NCBI GenBank assembly: GCA_008729055.1
Contig: SDUX01000011.1
Location: 286,449-350,448, forward strand
Reading direction: 5' to 3'
Source: Pyropia haitanensis
Lineage: Eukaryota; Rhodophyta; Bangiophyceae; Bangiales; Bangiaceae
DNA: 64,000 bases
Shown: positions 38,959 to 49,263 of the stretch, one piece after another
Layout: every line of letters starts with the position of its first letter
How positions within the stretch are numbered: the stretch's first letter is position 1
Position numbers and translations under genes: made by a program
The notes under the pieces: model-generated
Database searches by the model: none
Told to the model about the DNA's origin: nothing
Seen by the model: the letters and a program-made list of their open reading frames with translations, nothing else

Positions 38959-40163
38959 AGGGTTCCCCGGCGCTGTGGGCAACAATCGCTCCCTTATCAC
39001 AATGCGCGTCCGCCGTCTCCGTCGGGGACAGGTTCTTCTGCTAGACTGCCTCCAGCCAGCGGGCAAACTCCTGTGTGGCCTATTCGTCGTAATCGGCGCC
39101 GAACTGGTAGCCCCTGCTGCGGAACGCCGTGGGGCGCTGCTACTGGGGGATACTTAGCCGGCGAAGGATCAACTAAATCACCCACAGGGAGGCTCCCACA
39201 GACGTCCACGCCTCGCTGGCTCGCCACGAGGCCACAAAGAGTCGCACGAACGGCCGCAGAGCCGGTCCAGCCGGCGGGCGGGGTAGTCTTGCACGCTGGG
39301 GCTCCTTGCTTTCTAGATCTCGGGGGTGGATGCATCACTTCCGAGGCCGCCCGAAGACCCTGAGATGCCCTGCAGCCGCCCCCGCTGAGACCTTTTGCGG
39401 GCTGCAACCCCAACTCCTTTTCTAGCTTTTGCCTTGCCGCCACAGCCGCCACCACCATCTCGAATTCCTCCTGTCTCGTTCCCTCTGTCGTTCCAGGCGC
39501 GTTTTCTGTCTTTTCGCGCCCCGCACCGGCACCGCCGCCGTTGCCGCCGCCGCCGCCGCCGTGTCCTCCCTCAGGCGTGCCCGGCATAGTCTTCTTGACT
39601 CTGGGTCGGTTGACTCGCGCCTCGGATGCCGCATTGACGTTGTTGCGCACCTCCTGTTGGGCGACGGGCGACAGCTAGCTGCGGTCCTTCGGCCTGCGGA
39701 AGGTGTTGGAAGACATGCCTTCGGTGGCCTCAGTGCTCCATGCCGACGGATTCCAGCTGCTAAAAATAGAATTCGTCGTACTGGGCTGTGGCGAGATGGA
39801 AGAACTGGCAAGAGGCAATGTCCTCGCCGGCGAGCCGGTCGGCGAGGGCGGCGGCGCCAAAGCTGTCTCGCTCGAGACATAGGATGGCGGCCGCGTTAGA
39901 GAGCTCTTGGTGTGAGCTTCGAGCTGTGAGGGGACGGCGGGGGTTAAGTTGAGGGGTAACGCGGAGAAAGGGAGGACACCACCAGATAAGGGGTCCAGCA
40001 CGACCCCTGGCCGGGACGCCCGGGTGGGGCGGCACGGAGCTGACCAGACTGAGCCGAAGAGGGGGGTGTCAGTCGTCTTTAAAGGACAGCACCGAGAGGA
40101 GAGCAGGATCGACCGAGTTGAGACACGACTAGAATGGCCCTTTTTCCTCTCACTTGGGCTCAC

Positions 40164-41643
40164 GCGGCTACCTGTGACAAAGACGCGGCCTTAAGAAAGC
40201 CCGCTGAGCCGTACTTTTACTGGCGAGGAAGCACACGCGTTCCTGCATCATCAAGCCGCACAGACATCCAAGCCCCGTGGCGCAGTACCGGCAGCACGGA
40301 CGGCGGCCGCCACGCTATCGGGGCTGCCACAGCAAGCACGACATGCAGCATGCCGCGACAAGGTGGTAAGCGTTGGAATGTCTACTTGACGGCTCGGAAT
40401 TGGTGTGGGCGCTCCTTCCCGCGTATGGGGATGCAGAAGGGCCTGCCCGCGCTCGCCGCGGCGTGCCTGGAGCCGGCTCTGCCGGGCGCCGCCGCCTCCG
40501 CCGCCGCCGCCGCAACCTGTGCGGGTTTGGACGACGGGCACCCCGCGGGGTTGAGGGTGGCGGCCGCCGCCGCCGCCGCCGCCGCCGCGGACCGGGCGGC
40601 CGCGTTGACGGGCTGGCGGTGCAGGCGCGGGCGCTGCGCGCGGCGGCGGCGGCGGCGGGCGCGGGCGGCCCCGCCGCCGTGACGGGCGCGGCGCGGGCGG
40701 CGCGCCTGCGGGCGGCGGTGGTAGCCGCGGCCGCCGCGGCCGCCGCCTCGTCGGCGGCCGCCAGCACTGCGGGCGCCGGTTGGGGGGGGGGGGGGGATGA
40801 AGGGGAGGAAGGGGGGGGCCAGGGGCGGTGCCCGCGGCGGCGGCGGCGGGTGCCGCCGCTGACGCGGCCGCCGCGGCCGCCGCAGACGCGGCGTGGACGG
40901 TGGGCGCCGTGGCCCCCGACGGGGTGAACCCCGTCGAGCCGAGGCTGCCTTGAAGGCCATGGGGGGGGGAAGGAGGAGCTGCCGGCTCAGCCGCTCGCCG
41001 TCTGGGGCGTGCAGGGGAGGGAGGGGGGGGGGGGAGTGGGGTGGGAGGGGGGGGGGGGCGGGTGAGCGTGCGCCTCAAGCGCACGTACCGGGCCTACGCG
41101 TGCCTGCTGCGGTGAGGGGACGCAGGCGCGTGGGAGGGATGGGGGGGCGGGGGGGGTTTGTTTCTCTTTTGCCGTGTGCTTGGTTTTTCCTTTCGTGTCG
41201 TCTCTGTTGGGGGTGTTCCAGAATTGTTTCCTCCGTTTGTGTTAGCTCGCGCTGGTTGGCGTCTCGGCGGGTTCCCCCTCCCCACTTATCCCCCTTTCCC
41301 CATCACCAGCACAACCTGCATCACCCACAAATTCCCCCCCATCCCCTCCCCCCAGCTCCCTCGGCTCCCACGCCGCTCCCCAGCCCCTCACCCTCCCCCC
41401 CCCCCCCCCCCCCCCCCCCATCCCCTACAGCGTATCAAGCGAGAAGTTCGAGTGGAACCGAAAGAGGGTCCGCAGCGCCCGCAGCTGCGCCCACGCCATC
41501 GCCACGGTCGGAATTAGCGGCGCCGGCGGCCCGGCGGCGCCCCCCCCCTCCCCATCACGGCCACCCACATCCCTCCCCCCACCCCCACTGCGGTCCCCCC
41601 CAACCCCCCCAACCCCCCCCGCACCCTCCCCCCCCCAAGCCCC
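40164..41643 (+). other. Ala-rich, possibly spliced coding region of unknown function
   Basis: From about 40373 to 41115 Ala-rich frames (ADAAWTVGAVAPDGVNPVE, RLKRTYRAYACLLR) alternate register at homopolymers. A GTGAGG at 41112 could be a donor. A C-rich tract ending CCCCTACAG (41429) could be an acceptor, followed by SSEKFEWNRKRVRSARSCAH and ATVGISGAG. This suggests a spliced + strand gene, convergent with the next gene, but no family is recognised and I could not define start or stop. 41130-41420 is probably intron or spacer. Confidence 0.25.
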
Positions 41644-41935
41644 TCACGCCGACGGCGTCAGCAAGGACAGCACGGCGGCGGCCATCCACTGCTCCGCCCC
41701 CCCCCTCCCTCCCCCCAGCCGGCCCAGCCGCTGCCCCCGATCCACCGCCGTCGCCAGACGCACCCGCGCCTCGTCCGCGGCCGCACCCGACAAGGACCGC
41801 CGCAGGCGGAGGGCGCCCAGCAGCGCCAATGCCGCCGTCTCGTCCACAACCGGGGCGACGGCGGCGAGGTGGCCGGCCTCGGCTGCCACCCCAAGGCCGA
41901 CGGCCGACGCCGCAGCCGAGGCGGCAGTGGCGGCA

Positions 41936-41971
<36 letters not shown>

Positions 41972-44377
41972 GTCCCGGCGGCGGCACCGCCCCCAGCGTC
42001 GCTAGGCGCAATCCGCTCCGCCTCCCCACACCCGAGGTACTGCTGCGCAATGAGGAGGCCGAGCGTGGCGCCCCCGCCGTCGCCGCCGCCGCCGCCGCTG
42101 CTGTCGCCGTCGCCACCGCCACCTCCATGGGCAGGCGCCCGACCCCGAGACGCGGCACCCCTTCCCCACCCCCCCCGAAGGAGGGCCGCCCGCTCCCTCC
42201 CCTCCCCCCCCCACACATCCATGGCCGGAAGCACCCCGCCCCCCCCCCCTACCCACCCCCCCGCCGCGTATAAGGGCGCCGCCGCCGCCCCCGCCGCGAG
42301 CGCCGCCAGCGCCGACCGCACCCCCCGCAGCAGAAACCCGCACCGTGTCCTCCACCCCCCGCGCCGCCCACCCGCCCCGAGGCGGCAACGAGGCACCCGC
42401 CCGCGCCAAGCACCGCCACCCACAGCTCCTGCTCGCCCAATACCGCGCCACACCTCGCCGCGTAGGCGGCGGGGTAGGAGGAGGAGGGGGGCTTCCCCTC
42501 CTCCCCCCCCGCCACCCCCCCCCCCCCCCCCCCGGGCGGGCGGCGAGCAGCCCGCGCAGGTGGCCCTCCGCCAGCTGCCGCAGCGCCTCCGCCGCCAGCA
42601 GTGCCCCCGCCGCGGCGGGGGAGGCGGCGGCCAGCCGCGCCACCGCCACCGCCACCGCCGCCACCGCCGCCACCGCCCCCGGCTCCCGGCCCCGGTCCTT
42701 GCCGCCGCCGTTGCGAGCCGAAACGGCCGCCACCGCCCCGGCCCCCGCCAGGCACACGAGGAGGGCGGGGGCCACGGCGGAGACGCGGGCGGCCGCCTCG
42801 GCAGCGTCTGGCCCCGCACCCAGGACGGGGGCCATCGCGACCATGGCGAAGGCAACCGCGGGCGCCAGGCCCGGCGCCCGCGCCGCCGCCACCGCCGCCG
42901 CCGCAAACGCCACCGCCGCGGACCGCCCCGGGTCGGCGTCGCCATCGTCGCCATTGCCGCCGTCGCCGCCGCCACCGCCATAACTGGTAATGGCGGGGGC
43001 CACCGCCATGGAGCCCGCAAGGAGGAGGTCCCCGACCGCCCCCACGAGCGCCGCCGGCAGCGCGCCGCCGCGGATGCCCCCCGTGGCGGGGAGGATCAGG
43101 GCCGCGGCATGCCCCTCCGCCGCCACCGTGCGGGGCGGCGACCACCAGCCGCCGCCGCCGCCGCCGCCGCGGCCGCCGCCGCCACCGCCGCCCGCGGCGA
43201 GCATTACCACCACGGGGAGGCCCAGCGCGGCAACGGCCTCCGCCACCGCCGCCGCCATCGCCCCAAGCACCGCCCCGCGGTCGGCGGGGGCGGCAGCCCG
43301 AACCGGGCTCCGCCCCCCCCGCCCCCGCCCGGGCGGGCAGACGCCACGCCGCCACCCCACCCCCCCCCCCCCGTCGGCCTCGGCGCCGGGCCAGGTGGGG
43401 GCGGCGGCGGCGGCGGCGGCGGCGCCCGCCCCGCCCGTTGCACCTCCCCCCCCAGCCCCGCGGGCGCCAGCAGGAAGGCGGGGCCCCAAGACACGGCGCC
43501 CGCCGTGGCCGCCACCGCCGGCGCCGCGGCGGCCGCGACGCTGGCCCAGAGGGCGGGCAGCGCCGCCGCCCTCGGGGGTGCCTTCCCCACGGGGGTGCCC
43601 CCGGTGCCACTTACCCCCACCCCCACCCACTCCCCCCCCCCCCCCCGCCACCGCCGCCGCCGCCGCCGCCGGCACCATCAACGGCGGCCGCGTCGGCCGC
43701 GGCCCTTCCCTCACCACCCCCCCCCCCAGCCCCCCCGCCGCGTCGGCGGCGGCGCCCAGCGCGGCGCCCAGCGCCTCGACCAGCCGCCCCCGCCCCGCGG
43801 CGCGCCCCCACAGCATGTTAGCCACCGCGACGGCGGCGGCCAGACCCGGCGCCAGGGGCACCCCGCCGGCGGCGGTGGCGGGCGCCGCCACCGCCGTCGC
43901 CGCCGCCCCCGTCGCCCCCACCGCCGCCACCGCCGCCTGCCGCCGCTCCAGGCGGACCAGCAGGACCAGGTTGTACGCGCAGCCGCCCGCGCCGGGGCCG
44001 CCCGCCGCCACGGCGGCGCGCCGCACCACCCCGAGGGCGGCAAGCGCCCACGGGGCCCCCCAGGGGCCCGCCGACGCCGCCACCGCCACCGAGACGGCCT
44101 CGGTGAGGGCCTCGAGGGATGGCGGGGCGGCCGCGCCGCCGCCGGCGCCGGCCGCCACTGCCGCCGCCGCTGCCGCCGCCGCCGTATCTCATCAGCGCCA
44201 GCCCCCCCGCTAGGTCGCGCGGAGGCCGACGTGGGTGCCGGCGGCGGCCCCGCCGACCCCACCGCCGCCCCCACCAGATCTGAGTAAAACGCCACCGCCG
44301 CGGCGGCCGAGGCATTGGCGGCGGCGCCCAGCGGCCACCGCAGCACGTGTAGCACGTCGGGGAGGGCCCAGGCGCCG

Positions 44378-44424
<47 letters not shown>

Positions 44425-44475
44425 GCCTGCCGCCGCCACGCCCACAGGGGCGGCAGACCCGCCTCGATGACGGGG
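41644..44475 (-). CDS. Large Ala/Gly-rich helical (solenoid-like) protein, frame-broken
   Basis: Reading leftward on the minus strand, plausible coding segments succeed each other in different frames. These include WALPDVLHVLRWPLGAAANA (about 44380), CAYNLVLLVRLERRQ (about 43970), VVVMLAAGG then AVGDLLLAGSMAVAPAI (about 43000), ALLAAEALRQLAEGHLRGLL (about 42580), and LLIAQQYLGCGEAERIAPSD (about 42020). It ends AEQWMAAAVLSLLTPSA at the stop at 41644. The helices and hydrophobic periodicity suggest an alpha-solenoid or multi-helix protein of over 850 aa. The frame changes coincide with G/C homopolymers and GCC runs. No known domain is recognised. Whether the breaks are real, spliced out or sequence errors cannot be told here. 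Confidence 0.35.
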
Positions 44476-44713
44476 GGGGGGAAAACCTGGCCATTATGGA
44501 GAGGGGTGGCCATCACAGGGGGGGGGAGAGGCCATCACAGGGGTGTGGAGCGGCCACGACGGAGGGAGGGTGACCAAGACGGGTAGGGAGGCGATCACGA
44601 CGGGGGGGGGGGGGGCATGACGAAGTGGGATCAGCCATGACGGTGGGGGAGGCGGCGACGTCGGGGGGTGTGAACGGCGACGGCGGGGGGGCGGAAGGCG
44701 GCGATCGGGGGGG

Positions 44714-44965
44714 GACGGTGACGACTGGGGGGGGGACGGTGACGACGGGGTGGGGGACGGTGACGACGGGGTGGGGGACGGTGACGACAGGGTGGGGGAC
44801 GGTGACGACAGGGTGGGGGACGGTGACGACAGGGTGGGGGACGGTGACGACAGGGTGGGGGACGGTGACGACAGGGTGGGGGACGGTGACGACAGGGTGG
44901 GGGACGGTGACGACAGGGTGGGGGACGGTGACGACAGGGTGGGGGACGGTGACGACGGTGGGAGG
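44714..44965 (+). repeat. 21-bp minisatellite, 12 copies
   Basis: GACGGTGACGAC recurs at exactly 21-bp spacing from 44735 on (44714, 44735, 44756 and so on to 44945), with unit GACGGTGACGACAGGGTGGGG. The inner copies are identical; the outer ones vary. The open frames across it are heptapeptide repeats (GDGDDRV in one + frame, PHPVVTV on the other strand) caused by the array. Confidence 0.95.
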
Positions 44966-47332
44966 AACGGCGGGTGGCACGTCGACGGCGCGTGGGCGTG
45001 GATCGTGGCGGCGGTCGCACGTCTGCACCCCTCTCCAATGCGCTCAGTATGGCGATTTTCTCTGACCGCACCTCTGGTCCGCACACTGAGAGAGCAAGAG
45101 ATCGCGCGAGTCGCTCTGAAAGCCAACAAAGAAAAAGAAAAAAATCTGTACAAGCTTCCCAACAGAATGTTCTGGTCAAGTTGGACAATAGGACCACCGT
45201 CCCGATCGAGTTGCGGCTTTTAGCAACTGACGAGCCACCCGCAGTCGGATCACCCTCCAAGTCCGGCCTCATCTGCGCCTGACACAGGGGAGCGCCCTGC
45301 GCAGACGGGCGACGTCGTGGCTGCGAAGTCCACAAGCGGACCAGTGCCGCCTGTGAACGTTCGACACAGAACACGCGTGCGCGACGGAAAGCTCGAGAGT
45401 CAGAAGCGTGGCGGCGTCTCAGCCAACCGCGTCGTGCCGGGAAGTCGTCCACTGCCTTCGCCAATGAGAATTAACCTGAACGAACAGGCCCCTACGACCC
45501 CTCTGGCGAGGGGTCGCCGAGAGGTGCCTGTGGGAGCCTGGTCTTTCGAGAACGGCAATCCGTGCTTAGGCCCCCTTAATTATCCCACCTGCCCGGACGG
45601 ACTCTGTGGGCGTTCCAGTTTTAGAAAACCCGGCGCGCTTTAGCGACAAGTCCGTACAAGTCCGGAACAATCTGAAATGGACAAACAGCCCCCATATAAT
45701 CAACTGGAAGGTAGCCTGCAGTGGGCCTCTGGATGGCTCCAGAACGCCGAAAGAGGGATCGAGACAGGAAGAAAGACTCCATTATGGTCCGTGTCACGAG
45801 CTTCGATCGTCACGCAACAGGCCCTCACGGGGGCGTCAGGCCGCATGGATAATCGGGGATGATCTTTCCGTGAGCCGTCGACCGGTCACTTTTTGGAAAA
45901 GCACCATACGTGGGGGAAACTCCGGGTGAGTCCCACCCCCTCTGGCGGCATCGCAATCAAGGGATCCAGCGAAACTTTCCTTTGGTCGGGGAACTGCCCC
46001 CCGATCTCGACATCGAACGGAGAGGGCCACTGCCTAATTATCGTCCTTGAGAGACCTCTGAGAGGTCCTCTTCCTAACTGCCCGAAATAGAATTGGAACT
46101 TTTCAGAAACTCTCACGTGCGAGCGTTAGGCAGTGGACGCCAAGTGTTAATTCTGGCCCTCAGCGGGGGTGTTCGTAATCCATGTCACTTAGCGGCGGCC
46201 TCAGGGGGCGATCTTTTCAGATAGTATTGATGGAGAGTAGTCAATCAGACCGCAGCTTGTTAGTCGCAGCTGACCACTGTGTGCCTGTAGAGATGTCCTC
46301 CTGTCAGAGGAAAGATTGCGATGCAAAGAAATTCATGTAGAGCCATTCAGGCCATTCGCTGTCAGCAGCAGTTTGTCTCGAAGGCCGCAAAGACTGTCGG
46401 ACAAGACGGCACGCCTCATTCGAGCCGCGGCATCCACCCGCCACCGCCCCGCCCCGTCGTCCGTCCATCCGGCCCGCGTCCGCTCCGGACCGCGGCCGCC
46501 TTTCGACCCCGCCCGCCCCACCAGCGGCGGGGCGATCCGTGCTCCTCCTGCACTGCCCCTTGCCAACACCCCCCTCCCCCCACCGCTCCCAACGGCCGCC
46601 CTGCCGCCCCCCCACAATGGATGCCCCCCCCGCCCCCCCCCCCGCACGGGGAGGCTTCTCCACCCCCAGACCACCCGGCAACGGGACGATCCCTATGCCG
46701 CATCGGCGGCGAGAGGCGGCGGCAGGGTGGGCGGCGGCGGCGTCGGCGGCAGCGGCAGCGGCGGTGGCGCAGGCGGCGGCAGCGGCTCTATGCCGCGGCG
46801 GCGGCGGGTGGACTGCCCTCGGCCACCACCCCCGTTCTGACCCGTCCGGCGGCGTGTACTCTGTGACGGGGCCGGCGGAGCGGCTGCGGTTTCGGCGGTT
46901 GCGGGGGCGACGGCTGTGGCTGCCCAGATTTGTGGGGTCCGTGCCCCCCCACTCCCGCGGACCCTCTCTCGCCAGCGGCAAGAGCCCCCCCCCCCCCCTC
47001 CTTCTAACACGGCGGGCACGCCACCGGCGGGCGCGGCGGCGCTCCGCGTGTGCTCCGGCAACCCCGCGACGTGCGTGCACCCGGCCAATCCAATCCTGGC
47101 GGTGATGACGGCGGGGCGCCGCATTGTTGGTGCCGGCCGCCGCCGCGGGGGTGCTGCAGTAGGTAGAGAAGGAGATTGGAGCAGCGTGGGGTGGGGAGCA
47201 TCTGGTTGGAGGGTGGGGGGCGGGTGGGTCGCCCCTCGGGAGCACTATTGGCGGTGGAGGCGGAGACGGCGGGGGTTCCCCAGTGTGTCTGGAAAAAAGA
47301 AAGGCCCCTTCGTTGTCAGAGCAATAACTGAG
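44966..47332. other. Spacer; possible unassigned coding fragments at 46.5-47.2 kb
   Basis: 44966-46330 has balanced composition, short frames only, and no recognisable gene. 46540-47170 contains + strand Ala/Pro/Arg-rich frames including GGVYSVTGPAERLRFRRLRG and, in another frame, VCSGNPATCVHPANPILAV. Both look coding-like but match no family I know. No complete gene can be drawn. Confidence 0.3.
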
Positions 47333-48388
47333 CTACAATCGCGTCCACGTCGGCTGGGTCAATATCAGGGGGTGCCTCCTCTTCCTCACCCCAAACATCC
47401 AGCCCATTTCCATCCGTGCCATCGGCTGCCGCCGCTGGTGCTCCAGCGTCGGCGCCAGCCCCGCCCACTGTATCCACACCCAACGCACCAGCTCCGCCCT
47501 CTCCGCCCACGCCCCCCACATGTCCACCAAGCCCCCCCCCTCTCCCGCACTGTCAGCTGGCACAAAAAAATGGCGTAGCTTGAGCTCGGTTGACGACCGC
47601 GAGAAAACAGTAACAGGGTCGGGGCGACGCAACTGCGCGTTGTTGAAGGCAATGCGGGTCAGCTGGTCAACCAGGTGTGGGGACAGTCGGTTGCGTCGAG
47701 CTGTATGCACCTGGTGCAATCGCTTGACGGCCCGCTCGCCGCCAGCAGCCGACGCAGGAAAGGAAAACAGGCGCAAGCAAATAGGATTCCACAGCTCAAA
47801 GCGGTCACCGTAGAGGCGCCACCAGCTCCGCGGGTGTAAACGCCGCCAGCTGTCCTCCCGTGCCGGTTGCGCTGCAAAGGCCAGGAACTCGCTCAGCTCT
47901 GCCTGCAGGCGAGCACCCAATGCGGCGTCGCCGTCTGCCAGGGACGCAATGGCCGCGTCACGGAGCTCGGGTAGCGTCTGCCCTCCCGCTCCCTCACGGA
48001 CCGCCCACAACAGACCGGCAACGCGCCCGCGGGCAGGGCCCCAAAATCCGTCCAGGTAGAACGCCAGGGCCACCAGTGGATCTGAAAATGCGGCGTAGCG
48101 TGCCGACAAGCAACGTTGCAGGCCAGCTCGTGTCCCCGGTGGAAGTTCTGAGAAGTGGGTGTCCAATGACGAGCGCAGGCAGGCAAATAGCCCAGCATAC
48201 GACGACAATGGGGCGGCGTCCGCTTCCAGCACTGCCACCACCGCCGCCAGCGTCGTGAGGAAGGGGGTGGACTGGCCAATGGCGGCCCGGCTCGGCTGCT
48301 CCAGCGCCTCCGTGACGCTAGTCGGGACGTCAAACGGGTTCTCGGAGAGGGTGTTTGAAAACAGTGTGTGGCGCAGCGCGGGGATGTT
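47333..48388 (-). pseudogene. hAT transposase, C-terminal part, cut by an LTR
   Basis: The frame ends at TAG (47333) and is cut at its 5' end by the LTR that begins at 48389. It holds the hAT dimerisation region: SWWRLYGDRFELWNPICLRL followed by FPASAAGGERAVKRLHQVHT, then ARRNRLSPHLVDQL and IAFNNAQLRR. This is the pattern of a Trp pair, the ER box and RNRL in hAT proteins. The upstream ~250 residues (SYAGLFACLRSSLDTHF, ALAFYLDGFWG) fit the region preceding it. The RNase H-like catalytic core is missing. This protein is not the same family member as the hAT at 7.8-9.9 kb. DNA right of the retroelement array (after 62257) does not supply the missing half. Confidence 0.75.
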
Positions 48389-49249
48389 TGTGAGGCACCA
48401 CCCACACACGGGCAGCCCTCAACGTACTGCCGCCGGTGTCAGCAACCCGTGCACCAATGAGGATGCCGGGCGCGGGGAAGGTGACGGGTGGGATGACGGT
48501 GATGGGGGTGGGGAAGAGGATGGGCGTGACGTCGGTGAGGGTCGAGGGGGTCGAAGGTAAAGGAGGTCTTTGTGTCTCTGTCTGTCGTTGTTCCCCCGAG
48601 GTCTCTCCCGGTGGCGCCCACACTCACGCATTATATACCCCCAGGGGGGCACCCAGGGTGCCCCAAAGCATGCGATTGCCCGTCGTGCCGGTGGACGGCA
48701 CCAAAGCTCTCAAAACAAAGCATGGGCTCTCAGAACAAAGCAAGGGTGGGCGTGTGCGCCCCAAGGCGCCCCACCAGAAAGCCCCAAACGGGGGGGGGAC
48801 GGTGTGCGGCGCTCGTAGCGCCGCGCGGCTGGCCCGACGCGCCATTCGACCCGAAAAGCCTCAGAGGTGTGTAAGCAGACGCCAGTCTTCGGGTCGAATA
48901 TCTCCCGTGGGTCAGCAAGTCTTGTCGCTCCCATTGGTCCACGGGGAGATTGTTCCGGCTTGCTGACGCGTCAGAGATGTGGCTCGTCTTTTGGTCCGTT
49001 AGTCCGTTGATCCGTTGGAGACTGTACCCGTCGGCAGATGAGTCAGGGTAGTGTCGGTTAGCCAATCCGCGGCTCCCGTGCTGACCGTCCGTTAGTAGTA
49101 GATTATCGGACGGACACCGCGGCATGCCCCAGATTACTTTGGAGTTGATGCGTCTTGGAAGGAGTTGGCTGAGAAGGACAGGGAAGGAGAGGCCCCAGTC
49201 CTTATCCCCTAGGCTCCAGTCTTGGGGATTTAAGGGGCATATCCTTACA
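48389..49249 (-). repeat. LTR 1 (3' LTR of copy A)
   Basis: 861 bp, bounded TG...CA. It differs from LTR 2 by a few substitutions and short indels (for example GCCCGACGCG versus GCCCACGCG near 48835, and a CT insertion near 48901). The left flank is the hAT fragment; the five flanking bases ATGTT are not repeated after LTR 3. Confidence 0.95.
48631..48637 (-). promoter_or_regulatory. TATA-like motif in LTR 1
   Basis: TATATAA on the minus strand, about 240 nt before the LTR end that faces the internal region in coding orientation. The same motif is at 55137-55143 and 61641-61647. It is the best candidate for the LTR promoter. Confidence 0.5.
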
Positions 49250-49263
49250 CCTCCCCCCCCTTA
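49250..49263 (-). promoter_or_regulatory. Polypurine tract, copy A
   Basis: On the minus strand TAAGGGGGGGGAGG directly precedes the 3' LTR. It includes the pol stop codon TAA. This is the expected plus-strand primer site for reverse transcription. An identical tract is at 55754-55767. Confidence 0.8.

Larger units (their letters stand above)
37173..40163 (-). pseudogene. Decayed YR-type (DIRS-like) retroelement
   Basis: Two remnants lie in the same minus orientation and order as in the intact element at 27.3-32.5 kb. At 39760-40035 a gag-like helical stretch reads ALADRLAGEDIASCQFFHLA with TAQYDEF, resembling the intact gag block SWLTIASRLHFRIAAARYD. At 37190-37640, in several frames, RT pieces appear: GFKIDTYVFGFGG in place of GFRVIAYVDDFGG, and PLLGHVIDTRLGMF in place of PLLGHVVDTERQLF. 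The catalytic YVDD is lost. Between them (37.65-39.0 kb) is unrelated or unrecognisable sequence including hAT-like TTACCG motifs. No terminal repeats were found. Confidence 0.55.

Noticed and set aside
44513..45464. Frames of PHPVVTV and GDGDDRV repeats as a structural protein
   Set aside because: They exist in several frames and both strands purely because of the 21-bp minisatellite.
46040..46075. GACCTCTGAGAGGTC palindrome as a terminator
   Set aside because: Short palindrome in a eukaryotic spacer; no basis for a bacterial-type terminator.
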